This document shows, piece by piece, positions 51,747 to 60,863 of a DNA stretch of 64,000 nucleotides. Position 1 is the first letter of the stretch; the number at the start of each line of letters is the position of its first letter. The notes under the pieces were generated by a model that was not told where the DNA came from, made no database searches, and saw nothing but the letters and a program-made list of their open reading frames with translations. The DNA is from Rhodoblastus acidophilus (GTDB lineage: Bacteria > Pseudomonadota > Alphaproteobacteria > Rhizobiales > Beijerinckiaceae): positions 16,120 to 80,119 of the forward strand of contig NZ_JAOQNX010000026.1 of the NCBI RefSeq assembly GCF_025961575.1, given 5' to 3'. A program made the position numbers and the translations under genes.

Positions 51747-52421
51747 ATGCCCGAGGTGATTTTCAACGGCCCCGCCGGCAGGCTGGAAGGCCGCTTCCAT
51801 CCGTCGAAGCAGCGCGGCGCGCCGCTCGCGATCATTTTGCATCCGCATCCGCAGTTTGGCGGGACGATGAACAACCAGATCGTCTACCAGCTCTACTATG
51901 CCTTTGCGGAACGCGGTTTCTCCGTCCTGCGCTTCAACTTCCGCGGCGTCGGCCGCTCCCAGGGCGCGTTCGACCACGGCGCCGGCGAACTCTCGGACGC
52001 CGCCAGCGCGCTCGACTGGGCCCAGGCGGTCAGCCCCGAGGCCCGCGCCTGCTGGATCGCCGGCGTGTCCTTCGGCTCGTGGATCGGCATGCAATTGCTG
52101 ATGCGCCGCCCCGAAATCGAGGGATTCATCTCGATCGCCCCGCCCGCGAACCGCTTCGACTTCACCTTCCTCGCCCCCTGCCCCTCCTCCGGCCTGTTCG
52201 TCCACGGCGACCAGGACCGCGTGGCGCCGGTGAAGGAGGTCACGGGCGTGATCGAGAAATTGAAGACGCAAAAGGGCATCGCCATCGAGCATGCGGTGGT
52301 GGAAGGCGCCAACCATTTCTTCGAGAACCGCGTGGACGAGCTGATGGTCGCGGTCGGCGACTATCTCGACAAGCGCCTGGGCAACCCGCCGCGCGTGGCG
52401 ATCGCGTCGCGCGCGGACTGA
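51747..52421 (+). CDS. Alpha/beta hydrolase (224 aa)
   Basis: A COG2945-type small hydrolase: LHPHPQFGGTMNN (about 31-43) is the HPHP..GG.M.N motif that marks the family; GVSFGSWIG holds nucleophile Ser108; FVHGDQDRVAP carries the Asp and GANHFF the catalytic His. No signal peptide. Substrate unknown. The FkbM gene begins five bases after its stop. Confidence 0.88.
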   Translation: MPEVIFNGPAGRLEGRFHPSKQRGAPLAIILHPHPQFGGTMNNQIVYQLYYAFAERGFSVLRFNFRGVGRSQGAFDHGAGELSDAASALDWAQAVSPEARACWIAGVSFGSWIGMQLLMRRPEIEGFISIAPPANRFDFTFLAPCPSSGLFVHGDQDRVAPVKEVTGVIEKLKTQKGIAIEHAVVEGANHFFENRVDELMVAVGDYLDKRLGNPPRVAIASRAD

Positions 52422-52426
52422 TCGGG

Positions 52427-53335
52427 ATGGCGAAACGGACGCTCGCCGAGCGGATTCGACGCGCCGCCGCCTCCTTGTGGCTCAAGGCGCGCTCCCGTTT
52501 CCACCGTCCTTACCGGATCGGCGCGCATGTCATCGTCCTGCCGCCGGGACATGCGCTGGACAAGTTCCGGGCGCATCATCCCGGCTACGAGCGGCCCATT
52601 GAGGTGATCTCCGGCCTTATCGCCGAGAAATACAATGGGCTGACCGCCATCGACGTCGGCGCGAATGTCGGAGACACCGCCGCCTTCATGGTCAAGGATG
52701 CGCGCTGCCGCCTGTTGTGCGTCGAGGGCAACCCCCGGTTTTCGACGCTCCTGCAACAAAATGTGCGCGCATTCTGCCCCCAGGCCGAATTCGAGCTGGC
52801 CTATATCGGCGACGGACAATCCGGCGCCGCGCCGGTCGTCGAGACCGGCGCGGGCACGGCGCGCATCGTGCCGGGCGGCGATAAGGGCCAGGCGGTCAAG
52901 CTCGTCAGTCTCGACGAGGTCCTGGCGCGGCGCGGCGCGTTCCAGGACGCGCAATTCCTGAAGATCGACACGGATGGCTTCGACCCCGACGTCCTGCGCT
53001 CCGGCGCCGCCTTCATCGCGCGGCGCCGTCCCGTCGTGTTCTTCGAAATGGACCCCTGCCAGCCCAGCAGCCCCTACGAAAAATGCGCGGAGGCGCTCGA
53101 ACAGCTGTTGGCGGCCGGCTATGACACGTTCCATGTCTTCGACAACGCCGGCACGCACATGATGCGCCTGACGCGGGAGCAAAGCCCCCTGCTCCGCCAG
53201 CTTCTCGACTACATCATCCTGAACAGCCGCCTGAAAAAACGGGCGGTCTATTATTACGACATCTGCGCCTTGTCCGAGGCGGACCGCGACATTTCGGATG
53301 GGATCGTCGAGGCCTGCGGTCCGGGGACAGGCTGA
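52427..53335 (+). CDS. FkbM-family methyltransferase (302 aa)
   Basis: ATG 52427, just after the hydrolase stop; the long upstream open frame is a shadow. SAM motif IDVGANVGD (75-83), LCVEGNPRF, then FLKIDTDGFDPDVLRSG (the FkbM-signature D.EG..-like block) and VFFEMDPC. FkbM-type enzymes O-methylate sugars or polyketides; here a cell-surface glycan is likely. Transcribed with the hydrolase, and convergent with the omptin-like gene. Confidence 0.85.
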   Translation: MAKRTLAERIRRAAASLWLKARSRFHRPYRIGAHVIVLPPGHALDKFRAHHPGYERPIEVISGLIAEKYNGLTAIDVGANVGDTAAFMVKDARCRLLCVEGNPRFSTLLQQNVRAFCPQAEFELAYIGDGQSGAAPVVETGAGTARIVPGGDKGQAVKLVSLDEVLARRGAFQDAQFLKIDTDGFDPDVLRSGAAFIARRRPVVFFEMDPCQPSSPYEKCAEALEQLLAAGYDTFHVFDNAGTHMMRLTREQSPLLRQLLDYIILNSRLKKRAVYYYDICALSEADRDISDGIVEACGPGTG

Positions 53336-53342
53336 CGCCTGC

Positions 53343-55016
53343 TCAGAATTTCGCCACGACAGGCTCCGGCGCCGGGCGCCAACCAAAGGCATAGGACACC
53401 TGTCCGAAGGCCATGGCGCGGTCGACGGAAACCTTGGTCGGCGAATCCGTGGATACCCAGGGGAAACGGGTGGAGCCGTCGGCCGACATGCTCCAGTATC
53501 TGCCGCCGACGCCGGCGCTGACGCGATCGGTGATCAGATAGGACAAAACCGCCTCGAGCTGGTAGCCGGACCCGTGGCCGCGATCGGCCTGGGGATTGAT
53601 GTCGGGACGCAGCCAATGGTTGTCCAGGCTGCCGTCGACATTGGCATAGGGCAGCCAGGCCGCTTCCGCTGCGAATTTGAAGCGGTCGCCGAGCTTCACG
53701 TCGCCGGCCAGGCCGATCCGCAGGGCGTTCCACTTGTCGACCCGGCTGAGCGTGAGCTGATTGGCCGCCACCATCGGCGGCGTCACGCCGGGCGGCGAAC
53801 ACATGTCGGGATTGGACGCGACCTGCGTGCAGCCATAGGCGTTCTGCCGATCCTCCAGATAGCTGTAGCCGGCGAACGGGCCGACGCGCCAGCCGCCGCC
53901 ACTGAAGGCGTAGCCGAGGTCGAAGGCGCCATAGACATCGCTGCCGCCGCGCGTCTGCGACACGGTATGCGAATAGGGATCGAGGGCGGGGACAAAATCC
54001 TCGTCGCGCATGGTCCCGCCATCGGCGAGGGCGATGCCGCCGATCATCCCCTTCAGATAGACGCCGAGGGGCGTGTCGACGCGCCCGAACGTCTCGGTCA
54101 TGACGCCGGAGGCCGGCCATGTCAGCCGCGAGTTCATCTGGCTGGCCACGACATTGTCGTAGAGGTTGTAGCGGTAGCGACCGCCGCCCCAGCCGACGCG
54201 CGCGCCGAACTCGCCGGAGAGATAGGAGAGCAGGCCGGGCGTGGTCCCGGCGCTCTCCTCGCCCGCGCCCCAATGACGGTTGAGGCCGAATTTGGCGACG
54301 CTGGCTGTCTGCCGAGCGCTGGCGCCATAGGTCGCGGCGAAGCCGGCGTCCTGCGCGGCGAAGGAGCGCTTGCGAAGCCCGTAATAGTCATATTCGGCCT
54401 TGGCCGACCAACCGCCGCCCAGCGCATATTCGACGCCGCCGCCGGCGTTGTAGCCGACAGTGTCCTGCGCGGTCGAAATCGAGGGATTGGGGCCGCCATA
54501 GGGGTTGAAGGCGCCGATGCTCAGCTTTTCATGGGCGTAGGCCAGACCGCCCTTGGTGAACAGCAGCAGCCCGCCCAAGGCGTAGCCGAGCCGCGCGTCA
54601 AGCGTCGCCAGCGTGGCCTGCGCGGATGTGCACGCCCAGCCGACGCCGCCCGCGCCGCGCACGCCGCCGCACACGGCGGCGCCGGACAGGCTGGTCGCGT
54701 CAATGTCGCCCTCGACGCCGACAACCCAGGGTCCGCCGAGCCGGAAATTATATCCGATGGTGAGGCCGCCCAGAATGCCGACCTGGGAGCCCGATGCGGG
54801 AAAGCGCGGCGTCGCCGCGAGCAGCAGGTCGCCGGTCGGATTCGACCATTGTGTCGTCCCCAGGGCCGTCCCGTAATTCAGGCCGGCATAGGCGCCTTCC
54901 CAGCCGGCGTCCTCCGCGTCCATGGCGGGGCGCAAGTTCAGCGACGGCACATCCGCCGCAAAGGCGCTGGAGCTCAATAAAGTCGAGCCAAGCAGACACA
55001 ACATCGCTTTTTTCAT
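53343..55016 (-). CDS. Outer-membrane protein: Omp25-like barrel fused to an omptin-like protease domain (557 aa)
   Basis: MKKAMLCLLGSTLL, cleaved after AFA-A, targets it outside. Residues about 40-260 resemble Omp25/RopB porin-like barrels (WEGAYAGLNYG, GGLTIGYNF, VVGVEGDID, AKAEYDYYGL). From about 285 to the end the pattern matches omptins: YLSGEFG, SRLTWP, GGTMRDEDF, FDLGYAF, WRVGPFAGYSYLEDRQ, and LDNHW. The omptin active-site residues seem to be retained: Asp338/Asp340 and Asp465/His467. Ends ...PEPVVAKF with a terminal Phe. Start at 55016 (GAGG upstream). Only reading by eye; the domain boundaries need testing. Confidence 0.8.
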   Translation of the reverse strand: MKKAMLCLLGSTLLSSSAFAADVPSLNLRPAMDAEDAGWEGAYAGLNYGTALGTTQWSNPTGDLLLAATPRFPASGSQVGILGGLTIGYNFRLGGPWVVGVEGDIDATSLSGAAVCGGVRGAGGVGWACTSAQATLATLDARLGYALGGLLLFTKGGLAYAHEKLSIGAFNPYGGPNPSISTAQDTVGYNAGGGVEYALGGGWSAKAEYDYYGLRKRSFAAQDAGFAATYGASARQTASVAKFGLNRHWGAGEESAGTTPGLLSYLSGEFGARVGWGGGRYRYNLYDNVVASQMNSRLTWPASGVMTETFGRVDTPLGVYLKGMIGGIALADGGTMRDEDFVPALDPYSHTVSQTRGGSDVYGAFDLGYAFSGGGWRVGPFAGYSYLEDRQNAYGCTQVASNPDMCSPPGVTPPMVAANQLTLSRVDKWNALRIGLAGDVKLGDRFKFAAEAAWLPYANVDGSLDNHWLRPDINPQADRGHGSGYQLEAVLSYLITDRVSAGVGGRYWSMSADGSTRFPWVSTDSPTKVSVDRAMAFGQVSYAFGWRPAPEPVVAKF

Positions 55017-55173
55017 ATCAGGCCTCAAACACGCAACGCCGGAGCCAAAAGGGGCGGCAGGACAAATCCTTCACGCGAAATGCATTTCTCGCCGCCCAAC
55101 GGCTGCTTAACCATGTCTGTTCGTCCCATATTCAGGTTAACAAGCGCTCAACTCCGGCGTGCGCACAGGCGCC

Positions 55174-55211
55174 CAAGACTCGGGCGCTCAAGACTCAAAT
55201 GCCCAAGACTC
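55174..55211. repeat. Three-copy 15-bp tandem repeat upstream of ddl
   Basis: CAAGACTC recurs at 55174, 55189 and 55204, a strict 15-base period, in a GC-rich stretch (CCCAAGACTCGGGCG-like). It lies between the omptin-like gene and ddl and would encode AQDSGAQDSN-like residues if read, but no start supports this. Confidence 0.6.
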
Positions 55212-55297
55212 AGGCGCCGGCTGCAAAATCTCCTTGCCATTTGCGCCCCGGCGTCCTCATTGGCGGGCTGAATCGGACAAAGGTGAGTCGAATCGTC

Positions 55298-56221
55298 ATG
55301 AGCCAACATGTCGCCGTCCTGATGGGCGGGCTGTCCAGCGAACGCAGCGTGTCGCTCCGCTCCGGCGAGGCCTGCGCCAAGGCCCTCGAAGCCGAAGGAT
55401 TTCGGGTCACCCGCGTCGATGTCGGCCGCGACGTCGCTTATGCGTTGACGGCGCTCAAGCCCGATGTCGCGCTGAACGCCCTGCACGGGCCGGGCGGCGA
55501 GGACGGGGCCATCCAGGGCCTGCTCGAAACCCTGCGCATTCCCTACACCCATTCCGGCGTGCTCGCCTCGGCGCTGGCCGCCAACAAGGAAAAGGCCAAG
55601 ATCGTGATGGCCGCCGCCGGCGTGCCCGTGCCTTCGGGCAAGACGGTGACGCGCTTCGAGGCGGCCAAGGCCCATGTGCTGCCGCCGCCCTATGTGCTGA
55701 AGCCGGTTTCCGAAGGGTCGTCCTACGGCGTCTTCATCGTCAAGGAAGATTGTCCGCACCCGCCGCAGGAATTGCTCAGGCCCGATTGGTCCCATGGCGA
55801 CCTGATGCTGGCGGAGACGTTCATCGCCGGGCGCGAATTAACTTGCGCTGTGATGGGCGACCACGCGCTGGGCGTCACCGAGATCAAGTCGGTGTCCAGC
55901 GAATGGTACGATTTCGACTCCAAATACCAGCCGGGCGGCTCCGTCCACGAACTTCCGGCGAAAATTAAAGAAAATATTTACTTAAAAGTTCAAGAGTTGG
56001 CGCTCAAGGCGCACAAGGCGCTCGGCTGCCGCGGCATCAGCCGGACCGACTTCCGCTACGACGACACCCCCGGGGGAACCGGGGCGCTCGTCGTGCTCGA
56101 GGTCAACACCCAGCCCGGCATGACCGAGACCTCGCTCGCGCCCGAAATGGCCGCCCATGCGGGCATGACATTCGGCGAGTTGGTGACATGGATGGTGCGG
56201 GACGCTTCCTGCGATCGTTGA
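55298..56221 (+). CDS. ddl: D-alanine--D-alanine ligase (307 aa)
   Basis: Makes D-Ala-D-Ala for peptidoglycan. MSQHVAVLMGGLSSERSVSL and ALHGPGGEDGAIQGLLE are N-terminal hallmarks; ATP-grasp region with VLKPVSEGSSYGVF and VLEVNTQPGMTETSLAPEMA (metal ligands). ATG 55298 begins the conserved MGG.SSER region; an in-frame GTG five codons earlier is possible. The end overlaps ftsQ by 34 bases. Confidence 0.94.
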   Translation: MSQHVAVLMGGLSSERSVSLRSGEACAKALEAEGFRVTRVDVGRDVAYALTALKPDVALNALHGPGGEDGAIQGLLETLRIPYTHSGVLASALAANKEKAKIVMAAAGVPVPSGKTVTRFEAAKAHVLPPPYVLKPVSEGSSYGVFIVKEDCPHPPQELLRPDWSHGDLMLAETFIAGRELTCAVMGDHALGVTEIKSVSSEWYDFDSKYQPGGSVHELPAKIKENIYLKVQELALKAHKALGCRGISRTDFRYDDTPGGTGALVVLEVNTQPGMTETSLAPEMAAHAGMTFGELVTWMVRDASCDR

Positions 56222-57285
56222 TCCGGTTTCGGCTGGCGCCCCCCATAGCGCCGGCTTTTGCCGGCGCGTCCCCTACAGGCGGAGCGCCGGCTTTTGCTGG
56301 CGCGTCTCCCGCAGGCAGAGGGCCGGCTTATGCCGGCGCGTCCGCGACAGGTCAGCCCGCTTATGCCGGCGCGTCGCCACGCCAAACTGCTTATCCCGGC
56401 GCATCGTCTAAAGCCGGCGCCGCCCGTCCCGCCAAAATCTTCCCGCGCGCCCGGCAGAGCCAGCGCGGCGACACCCGCGCGTCCATCGCCCGCTTTTTCG
56501 CCAGGCCCGGCGTGCCCTTCAGCCTCGGCCTCGTCTTTTTCGCCGCGGTCGGCCTCTATGGCGCGCAGCGCGGCGGCGAATATGACGCCTTCGTCAAGGC
56601 CAACGGCGCCCCCGCCGACATTGTCGCCCGCGCGCTCGGCTTCGGGCTCGACACCGTCACCATTTCCGGGACGCTCGAATTGAACGAGGCGCAAATCCTC
56701 AAGGGCGCCGGCGTCAACGGCCTGCAATCCCTGCCCTTCCTCGACGCGGCCGAAGTGCGCGCGCGGCTGATGACCCTGCCGCTGGTCAAGAACGCCCAGA
56801 TTCGAAAACTGCTGCCCAACCGGCTGATCATCGAGATCACCGAACGCACGCCGCACGCCGTCTGGCAGAAGGACGGGGTGATCCGCATCGTCGCCGCCGA
56901 CGGCGCGCCGATAGACGAGTTCCACGAGGCCCGCCACGCCCGCCTGCCCTTCGTGGTCGGCGAGGACGCCAACAACCGCATCGACGAATATCTGGCGCTG
57001 CTCGACGCCGCCGGCGAGCTGAAGGACAAGGTGCGCGCCGGGATTCTGGTGTCGAAGCGGCGCTGGACGCTGTCGATGAGCAATGGCGTCGAGGTGATGC
57101 TGCCGGAGAAGGACGCCGCCGCCGCCTTGCGCCAGCTGGCCCGGCTCCAGTCGGACAGCCGCATCCTCGACAAGGACATCGTCTCGCTCGATTTTCGCAC
57201 CCCCGGACGGCTGTTCGTACGGCTGACGGAAGAGGCCGCCGCCGCCCGCGCCGCCGCCATGCCGCACAAGGGAGCGCCCAAATGA
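56188..57285 (+). CDS. ftsQ: Cell division protein FtsQ with repetitive N-terminal tail (365 aa)
   Basis: Bitopic divisome protein. Cytoplasmic tail about 1-108, TM helix 110-126, periplasmic POTRA (VTISGTLELNEAQILK) and beta domain. The tail has five PA[FY]AGAS-type repeats (residues about 22-75), a feature I do not recall from other FtsQ proteins. Start ATG at 56188 lies inside ddl (34-base overlap). The downstream ftsA start overlaps by four bases. Confidence 0.9.
   Translation: MDGAGRFLRSLIRFRLAPPIAPAFAGASPTGGAPAFAGASPAGRGPAYAGASATGQPAYAGASPRQTAYPGASSKAGAARPAKIFPRARQSQRGDTRASIARFFARPGVPFSLGLVFFAAVGLYGAQRGGEYDAFVKANGAPADIVARALGFGLDTVTISGTLELNEAQILKGAGVNGLQSLPFLDAAEVRARLMTLPLVKNAQIRKLLPNRLIIEITERTPHAVWQKDGVIRIVAADGAPIDEFHEARHARLPFVVGEDANNRIDEYLALLDAAGELKDKVRAGILVSKRRWTLSMSNGVEVMLPEKDAAAALRQLARLQSDSRILDKDIVSLDFRTPGRLFVRLTEEAAAARAAAMPHKGAPK
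56249..56410 (+). repeat. In-frame tandem repeats in ftsQ
   Basis: Units begin with GCTT[TA]TG at 56254, 56290, 56326, 56359 and 56389; spacings are 36, 36, 33 and 30, all multiples of 3. Cores read CCGGCTTTTGCCGGCGCGTC, with a CCGGC/GCCGG inverted repeat, so each unit can form a small hairpin. It encodes PAFAGAS, PAYAGAS and alike. Confidence 0.85.
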
Positions 57286-58592
57286 CCCAACCGCTCGTCC
57301 TTCCGCGCCTCAAACCGCTGTCGCCGCGCAAGAGCGCCACGCTCTGCGTGCTCGACATCGGCTGTTCCAAAGTCGTGTGCCTGATCGCCAAGCTGGAGCC
57401 GGTGGAGAGCTCCGACGCCTTGCGCGGGCGCACCCATCGCGCCCGCATCCTCGGCATCGGCCACCAGCGCTCGCGCGGGGTCAAGGCCGGCGTGGTCGTC
57501 AATATGGAAGAGGCGGAAGCCTCGGTGCGCCTGGCGGTCGACGCCGCCGAACGCATGGCGCGCGTCCAGGTCGAGAGCGTCATCGTCGCCAATGCGGGCG
57601 GGCGGCTGTCGGCCGCCTGTTTCCAGGCCAATGTGCCGATCTATGGCGCCGGCGTCACCGCCAACGACCTGCATCGCGTGCTCGAGGCCACCGCGCTGCG
57701 CACGGCGCAGCCGGGCCGCTCCGTGCTGCACAGCCTGCCCAATGGTTTCGCGCTCGACGGCGCCTCCGGGATTCGCGATCCCCGCGGCATGATGGGCGAA
57801 AAGCTCGGCGCGCAATTCCATGTCGTGTCAGCCGATTCCGCCGCGCTGCGCAATCTGATGCTGGCGATCGAGCGCTGCCATCTCTCGGTCGAGGCCGTGG
57901 TCGCCACCCCCTATGCGGCCGGCCTGTCGGTGCTGGTCGACGACGAGGCGCAACTGGGCGCCATCGTGCTCGACATTGGCGGCGGCTCGGTGAGCACGGG
58001 CGTGTTCCAGGACAGCAAGCTGGTCCACGCCGACGCGTTCGCCATCGGCGGCCGCCACGTCACCATGGACATCGCCCGCGTCCTCAACATCCCGCTGCGC
58101 GACGCGGAGCGGCTGAAGACGCTGCACGGCAGCGCGATCTTCTCGCCCTCCGACGAGCGCGAAACCCTGCCCATCGTCCAGGTGGCGGAAGACCGCGACA
58201 ATCCCGCCCATATTCCGCGCGCGCATCTCAATCGGATCATCGCACCGCGCGTCGAAGAGATTCTGGAGCTCGCCCGCGACCGGCTCAACGCCGCCGGCCA
58301 TCCGGTCGCCGGTCGCCGGGTGGTCCTCACCGGCGGCGCCAGCCAGCTCACCGGCCTGCCTGACGCGGCCCGGCGCATTCTCGGCGGCCAGATCCGCATC
58401 GGCCGCCCGCTCGGCGTGCAGGGCCTGCCGGATTCAGCCAAAAACCCCGGCTTCGCCGTGGCGGTCGGCCTGCTGATCTATCCGCAGTTTTCGGCCGGCG
58501 AATATTTCGAGCCCGGCCGCTCCGGCGCCGCCGCGCCTGTGTCGAAAGGCTATTTCGGCCGGATGGGCCGCTGGCTGCGCGAGAGTTTTTAA
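57282..58592 (+). CDS. ftsA: Cell division protein FtsA (436 aa)
   Basis: Actin-like ATPase that tethers FtsZ to the membrane. VLDIGCSKVVCLI (phosphate 1), the 1C-type region RVQVESVIVANAGG, VLDIGGGSVSTGVF (phosphate 2), FAIGGRHVTMDIA and VVLTGGASQLTG (adenosine). C-terminal amphipathic membrane-targeting helix reads YFGRMGRWLRESF. The start overlaps ftsQ by four bases. The cluster continues 273 bases later with ftsZ. Confidence 0.94.
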   Translation: MTQPLVLPRLKPLSPRKSATLCVLDIGCSKVVCLIAKLEPVESSDALRGRTHRARILGIGHQRSRGVKAGVVVNMEEAEASVRLAVDAAERMARVQVESVIVANAGGRLSAACFQANVPIYGAGVTANDLHRVLEATALRTAQPGRSVLHSLPNGFALDGASGIRDPRGMMGEKLGAQFHVVSADSAALRNLMLAIERCHLSVEAVVATPYAAGLSVLVDDEAQLGAIVLDIGGGSVSTGVFQDSKLVHADAFAIGGRHVTMDIARVLNIPLRDAERLKTLHGSAIFSPSDERETLPIVQVAEDRDNPAHIPRAHLNRIIAPRVEEILELARDRLNAAGHPVAGRRVVLTGGASQLTGLPDAARRILGGQIRIGRPLGVQGLPDSAKNPGFAVAVGLLIYPQFSAGEYFEPGRSGAAAPVSKGYFGRMGRWLRESF

Positions 58593-58753
58593 ACCCGCGC
58601 CGCGGTCGGCCTCCAGATTGGCGCAAGCGAATCACGCAAGCCTGTCGTTTCGATTCGGGTTGGTGAGCGAGGCGGCTGCGACGAGGACGTAAACATTTCG
58701 ACCTGCAGCGAGGCCTTGCGCATCAACGGCTCCGCAATGTGGTGGACGAAAAG

Positions 58754-58778
58754 TTAACGGCGTTAACGAAATTCTAAC
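58754..58778 (+). promoter_or_regulatory. CtrA-like boxes upstream of ftsZ
   Basis: TTAAC at 58754-58758 and 58763-58767, with CTAAC at 58774-58778. TTAA-N7-CTAAC (58763-58778) matches the CtrA consensus TTAA-N7-TTAAC with one mismatch. CtrA represses ftsZ in Caulobacter. Distance to the ftsZ start is about 90 bases. Confidence 0.55.
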
Positions 58779-58865
58779 GATATTGCGGCGAAGTCATACA
58801 AGCTTGGGATCATTCCACTCGCGCTGCCCAGAACTGCCCAGACCTGGTGAGGACAAGAGGCCGAC

Positions 58866-60587
58866 ATGACGATTAACCTGCAAGCGCCACAGTTGCGCGA
58901 ATTGAAGCCCCGGATCATGGTGTGCGGCGTCGGCGGCGCCGGCGGCAACGCGGTCAACAACATGATCGCCTCCGGCCTGGCCGGCGTCGATTTCATCGTC
59001 GCCAACACCGACGCTCAGGCGCTGACCTCCAGCAAAGCCGAGCGGATCATCCAGATGGGCTTGCAGGTCACCGAGGGTCTGGGCGCCGGCTCGCAGCCGG
59101 AGATCGGCCGCGCCTCCGCCGAGGAGGCGATGGACGAAATTCGCGACCACCTCACCGGCGCGCATATGTGCTTCGTCACGGCCGGCATGGGCGGCGGCAC
59201 CGGCACCGGCGCGGCCCCGGTGATCGCGCGCACCGCCCGCGACATGGGCATCCTCACCGTTGGCGTCGTCACCAAACCCTTCCAGTTCGAGGGCGCCCGG
59301 CGCATGCGCGTCGCCGACCAGGGCATCGAGGAGCTGCACAAGGCGGTCGACACGCTGATCGTCATCCCGAACCAGAACCTGTTCCGCGTCGCCAACGAGC
59401 GCACCACCTTCGCCGACGCCTTCTCGATGGCCGACCAGGTGCTCTATTCCGGCGTCGCCTGCATCACCGACCTGATGGTGCGCGAAGGCCTGATTAACCT
59501 CGACTTCGCCGACGTGCGCGCCATCATGCGCGACATGGGCAAGGCGATGATGGGCACCGGTGAGGCCTCCGGCGACCGCCGCGCCATTCTCGCCGCCGAA
59601 GCGGCCATCGCCAACCCGCTGCTCGACGAAGTCTCGATGAAGGGCGCGCGCGGCCTGCTGATCTCGATCACCGGCGGCAACGACCTCACCCTCTACGAGG
59701 TGGACGAGGCCGCCAGCCGCATCCGCCAGGAGGTCGACGAGGACGCCAACATCATCCTCGGCGCGACCTTCGACTCCAGCCTCGACGGGATCATCCGCGT
59801 CTCCGTGGTCGCCACCGGCATCGACAAGCCGCTGGGCGCCTTCGACGTCAACGAGCAGCGCCTCGCCGAAGCCGGCGAGCGCCTGCGCGCCCAGGCCGCC
59901 GCGCAAGCCGCCGCCCGCGCCGACAACGCCTCGCGCGCCGCCCAGGGCCAGCCGCCGGCCCCGGCGCAGATGCCGATCCAGCAGTCCCCGGCGCAACAGA
60001 TGGCCGCGCCCGCGCCCGAGCCCATCTATGCGCCCGAGCCCGCTCCGGCCCCGCAGATGGAGCCTGCGCCCCAGGCCTATTATCCCGCCCCGGTCGACCA
60101 GGGCTACGCCCCGCATCACGCCGACGTGCAGATCACCCGCGTGGCCCAGCAGCCCTATCACGCGCCGGCGCCTGCGCCGCAGGTGCGCCAGGCCCCCGCG
60201 CCGACGCAGCAGATGTACATTCCGCCGGCCGCCGAACAGCCGCAGAGCCGCCGCATGCCGAGCATCGACGACCTGCCGATTCCGGGCCAGAATCTCCTGC
60301 GCGGCCAGCAGCCGCTCGAGCAGGAGCCTGAAACCAAGCGCCGCACCCTTCTCGAGCGTCTCGCCAATTTCGGCATGAGCCGCGCCGACGAGCTGCGCGC
60401 CCATCACGTCCCGCAGCAGCCGCAGATCGCTCCCCCGCAGGGCTATGCGCAGCAGAAGCCGGCGCCGGTCCACGCCGAATATGCGCCGCGTCCGCAGCAG
60501 CCGCGCCCCGCCGACGGCCGCGCCCTGCCGCGCCCCGAGGAGGACCAGCTGGAAATCCCGGCCTTCCTGCGCCGCCAGAGCCGCTGA
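58866..60587 (+). CDS. ftsZ: Cell division protein FtsZ with a long Pro/Gln-rich linker (573 aa)
   Basis: Tubulin-like GTPase that forms the division ring. [13 protein letters not shown] (21-33), the tubulin signature [10 protein letters not shown] (109-118), and [11 protein letters not shown]. The globular core ends near residue 320. From about 325 to 555 is a low-complexity Ala/Pro/Gln linker (long, as in Rhizobiales), ending with the conserved tail [12 protein letters not shown]. Separated from ftsA by 273 bases with its own control region. No lpxC follows. Confidence 0.96.
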   Translation: MTINLQAPQLRELKPRIMVCGVGGAGGNAVNNMIASGLAGVDFIVANTDAQALTSSKAERIIQMGLQVTEGLGAGSQPEIGRASAEEAMDEIRDHLTGAHMCFVTAGMGGGTGTGAAPVIARTARDMGILTVGVVTKPFQFEGARRMRVADQGIEELHKAVDTLIVIPNQNLFRVANERTTFADAFSMADQVLYSGVACITDLMVREGLINLDFADVRAIMRDMGKAMMGTGEASGDRRAILAAEAAIANPLLDEVSMKGARGLLISITGGNDLTLYEVDEAASRIRQEVDEDANIILGATFDSSLDGIIRVSVVATGIDKPLGAFDVNEQRLAEAGERLRAQAAAQAAARADNASRAAQGQPPAPAQMPIQQSPAQQMAAPAPEPIYAPEPAPAPQMEPAPQAYYPAPVDQGYAPHHADVQITRVAQQPYHAPAPAPQVRQAPAPTQQMYIPPAAEQPQSRRMPSIDDLPIPGQNLLRGQQPLEQEPETKRRTLLERLANFGMSRADELRAHHVPQQPQIAPPQGYAQQKPAPVHAEYAPRPQQPRPADGRALPRPEEDQLEIPAFLRRQSR

Positions 60588-60605
60588 GGTTCAAGACCCA
60601 ACAAG

Positions 60606-60632
60606 AAACCCGCCGTGAGGCGGGTTTTTTTG
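60606..60632 (+). terminator. Terminator of ftsZ
   Basis: AAACCCGCC (60606-60614), loop GTGA, GGCGGGTTT (60619-60627), then TTTTTG. Perfect. Confidence 0.95.
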
Positions 60633-60658
60633 TTTGTGGTCATGGCCTTGGCACCGCC

Positions 60659-60844
60659 TCACTTCAGGCCCATCCTGCGAAACAGGAATTCCGGCGGACA
60701 GAAACCGGTGAAGGCCGACTGGATCAGGTTGAGCCCGATGAACACAGTGAACAGCAGGAACCAGGGGGAGACGAAATAGACCAGCGCGACGGATATGAGC
60801 ACCATCGTCCCGGCGAGAGCGCGAACGGCATTGTTGAGCGTCAT
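60659..60844 (-). CDS. DUF2892-type small membrane protein (61 aa)
   Basis: ATG 60844 lies 6 bases after AAGGAGG; the ATG two codons before it sits right on the site. Begins MTLNNAVRALAG, two helices, and ends FTGFCPPEFLFRRMGLK, the C-terminal CP..-like end of DUF2892 (YgaP-like) proteins. Function unknown; often with sulfur or rhodanese-type genes, none of which are near. Confidence 0.75.
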   Translation of the reverse strand: MTLNNAVRALAGTMVLISVALVYFVSPWFLLFTVFIGLNLIQSAFTGFCPPEFLFRRMGLK

Positions 60845-60863
60845 CAGCATCCTCCTTGTTTTG

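Noticed and set aside
52079..52426. Upstream extension of the FkbM frame
   Set aside because: Overlaps the hydrolase gene in another frame; composition is Arg/Pro-rich; the methyltransferase starts after the hydrolase stop.
54794..55297. Upstream extension of ddl into the omptin-like gene
   Set aside because: No similarity to Ddl and reads through an antisense gene; the conserved start is at 55298.
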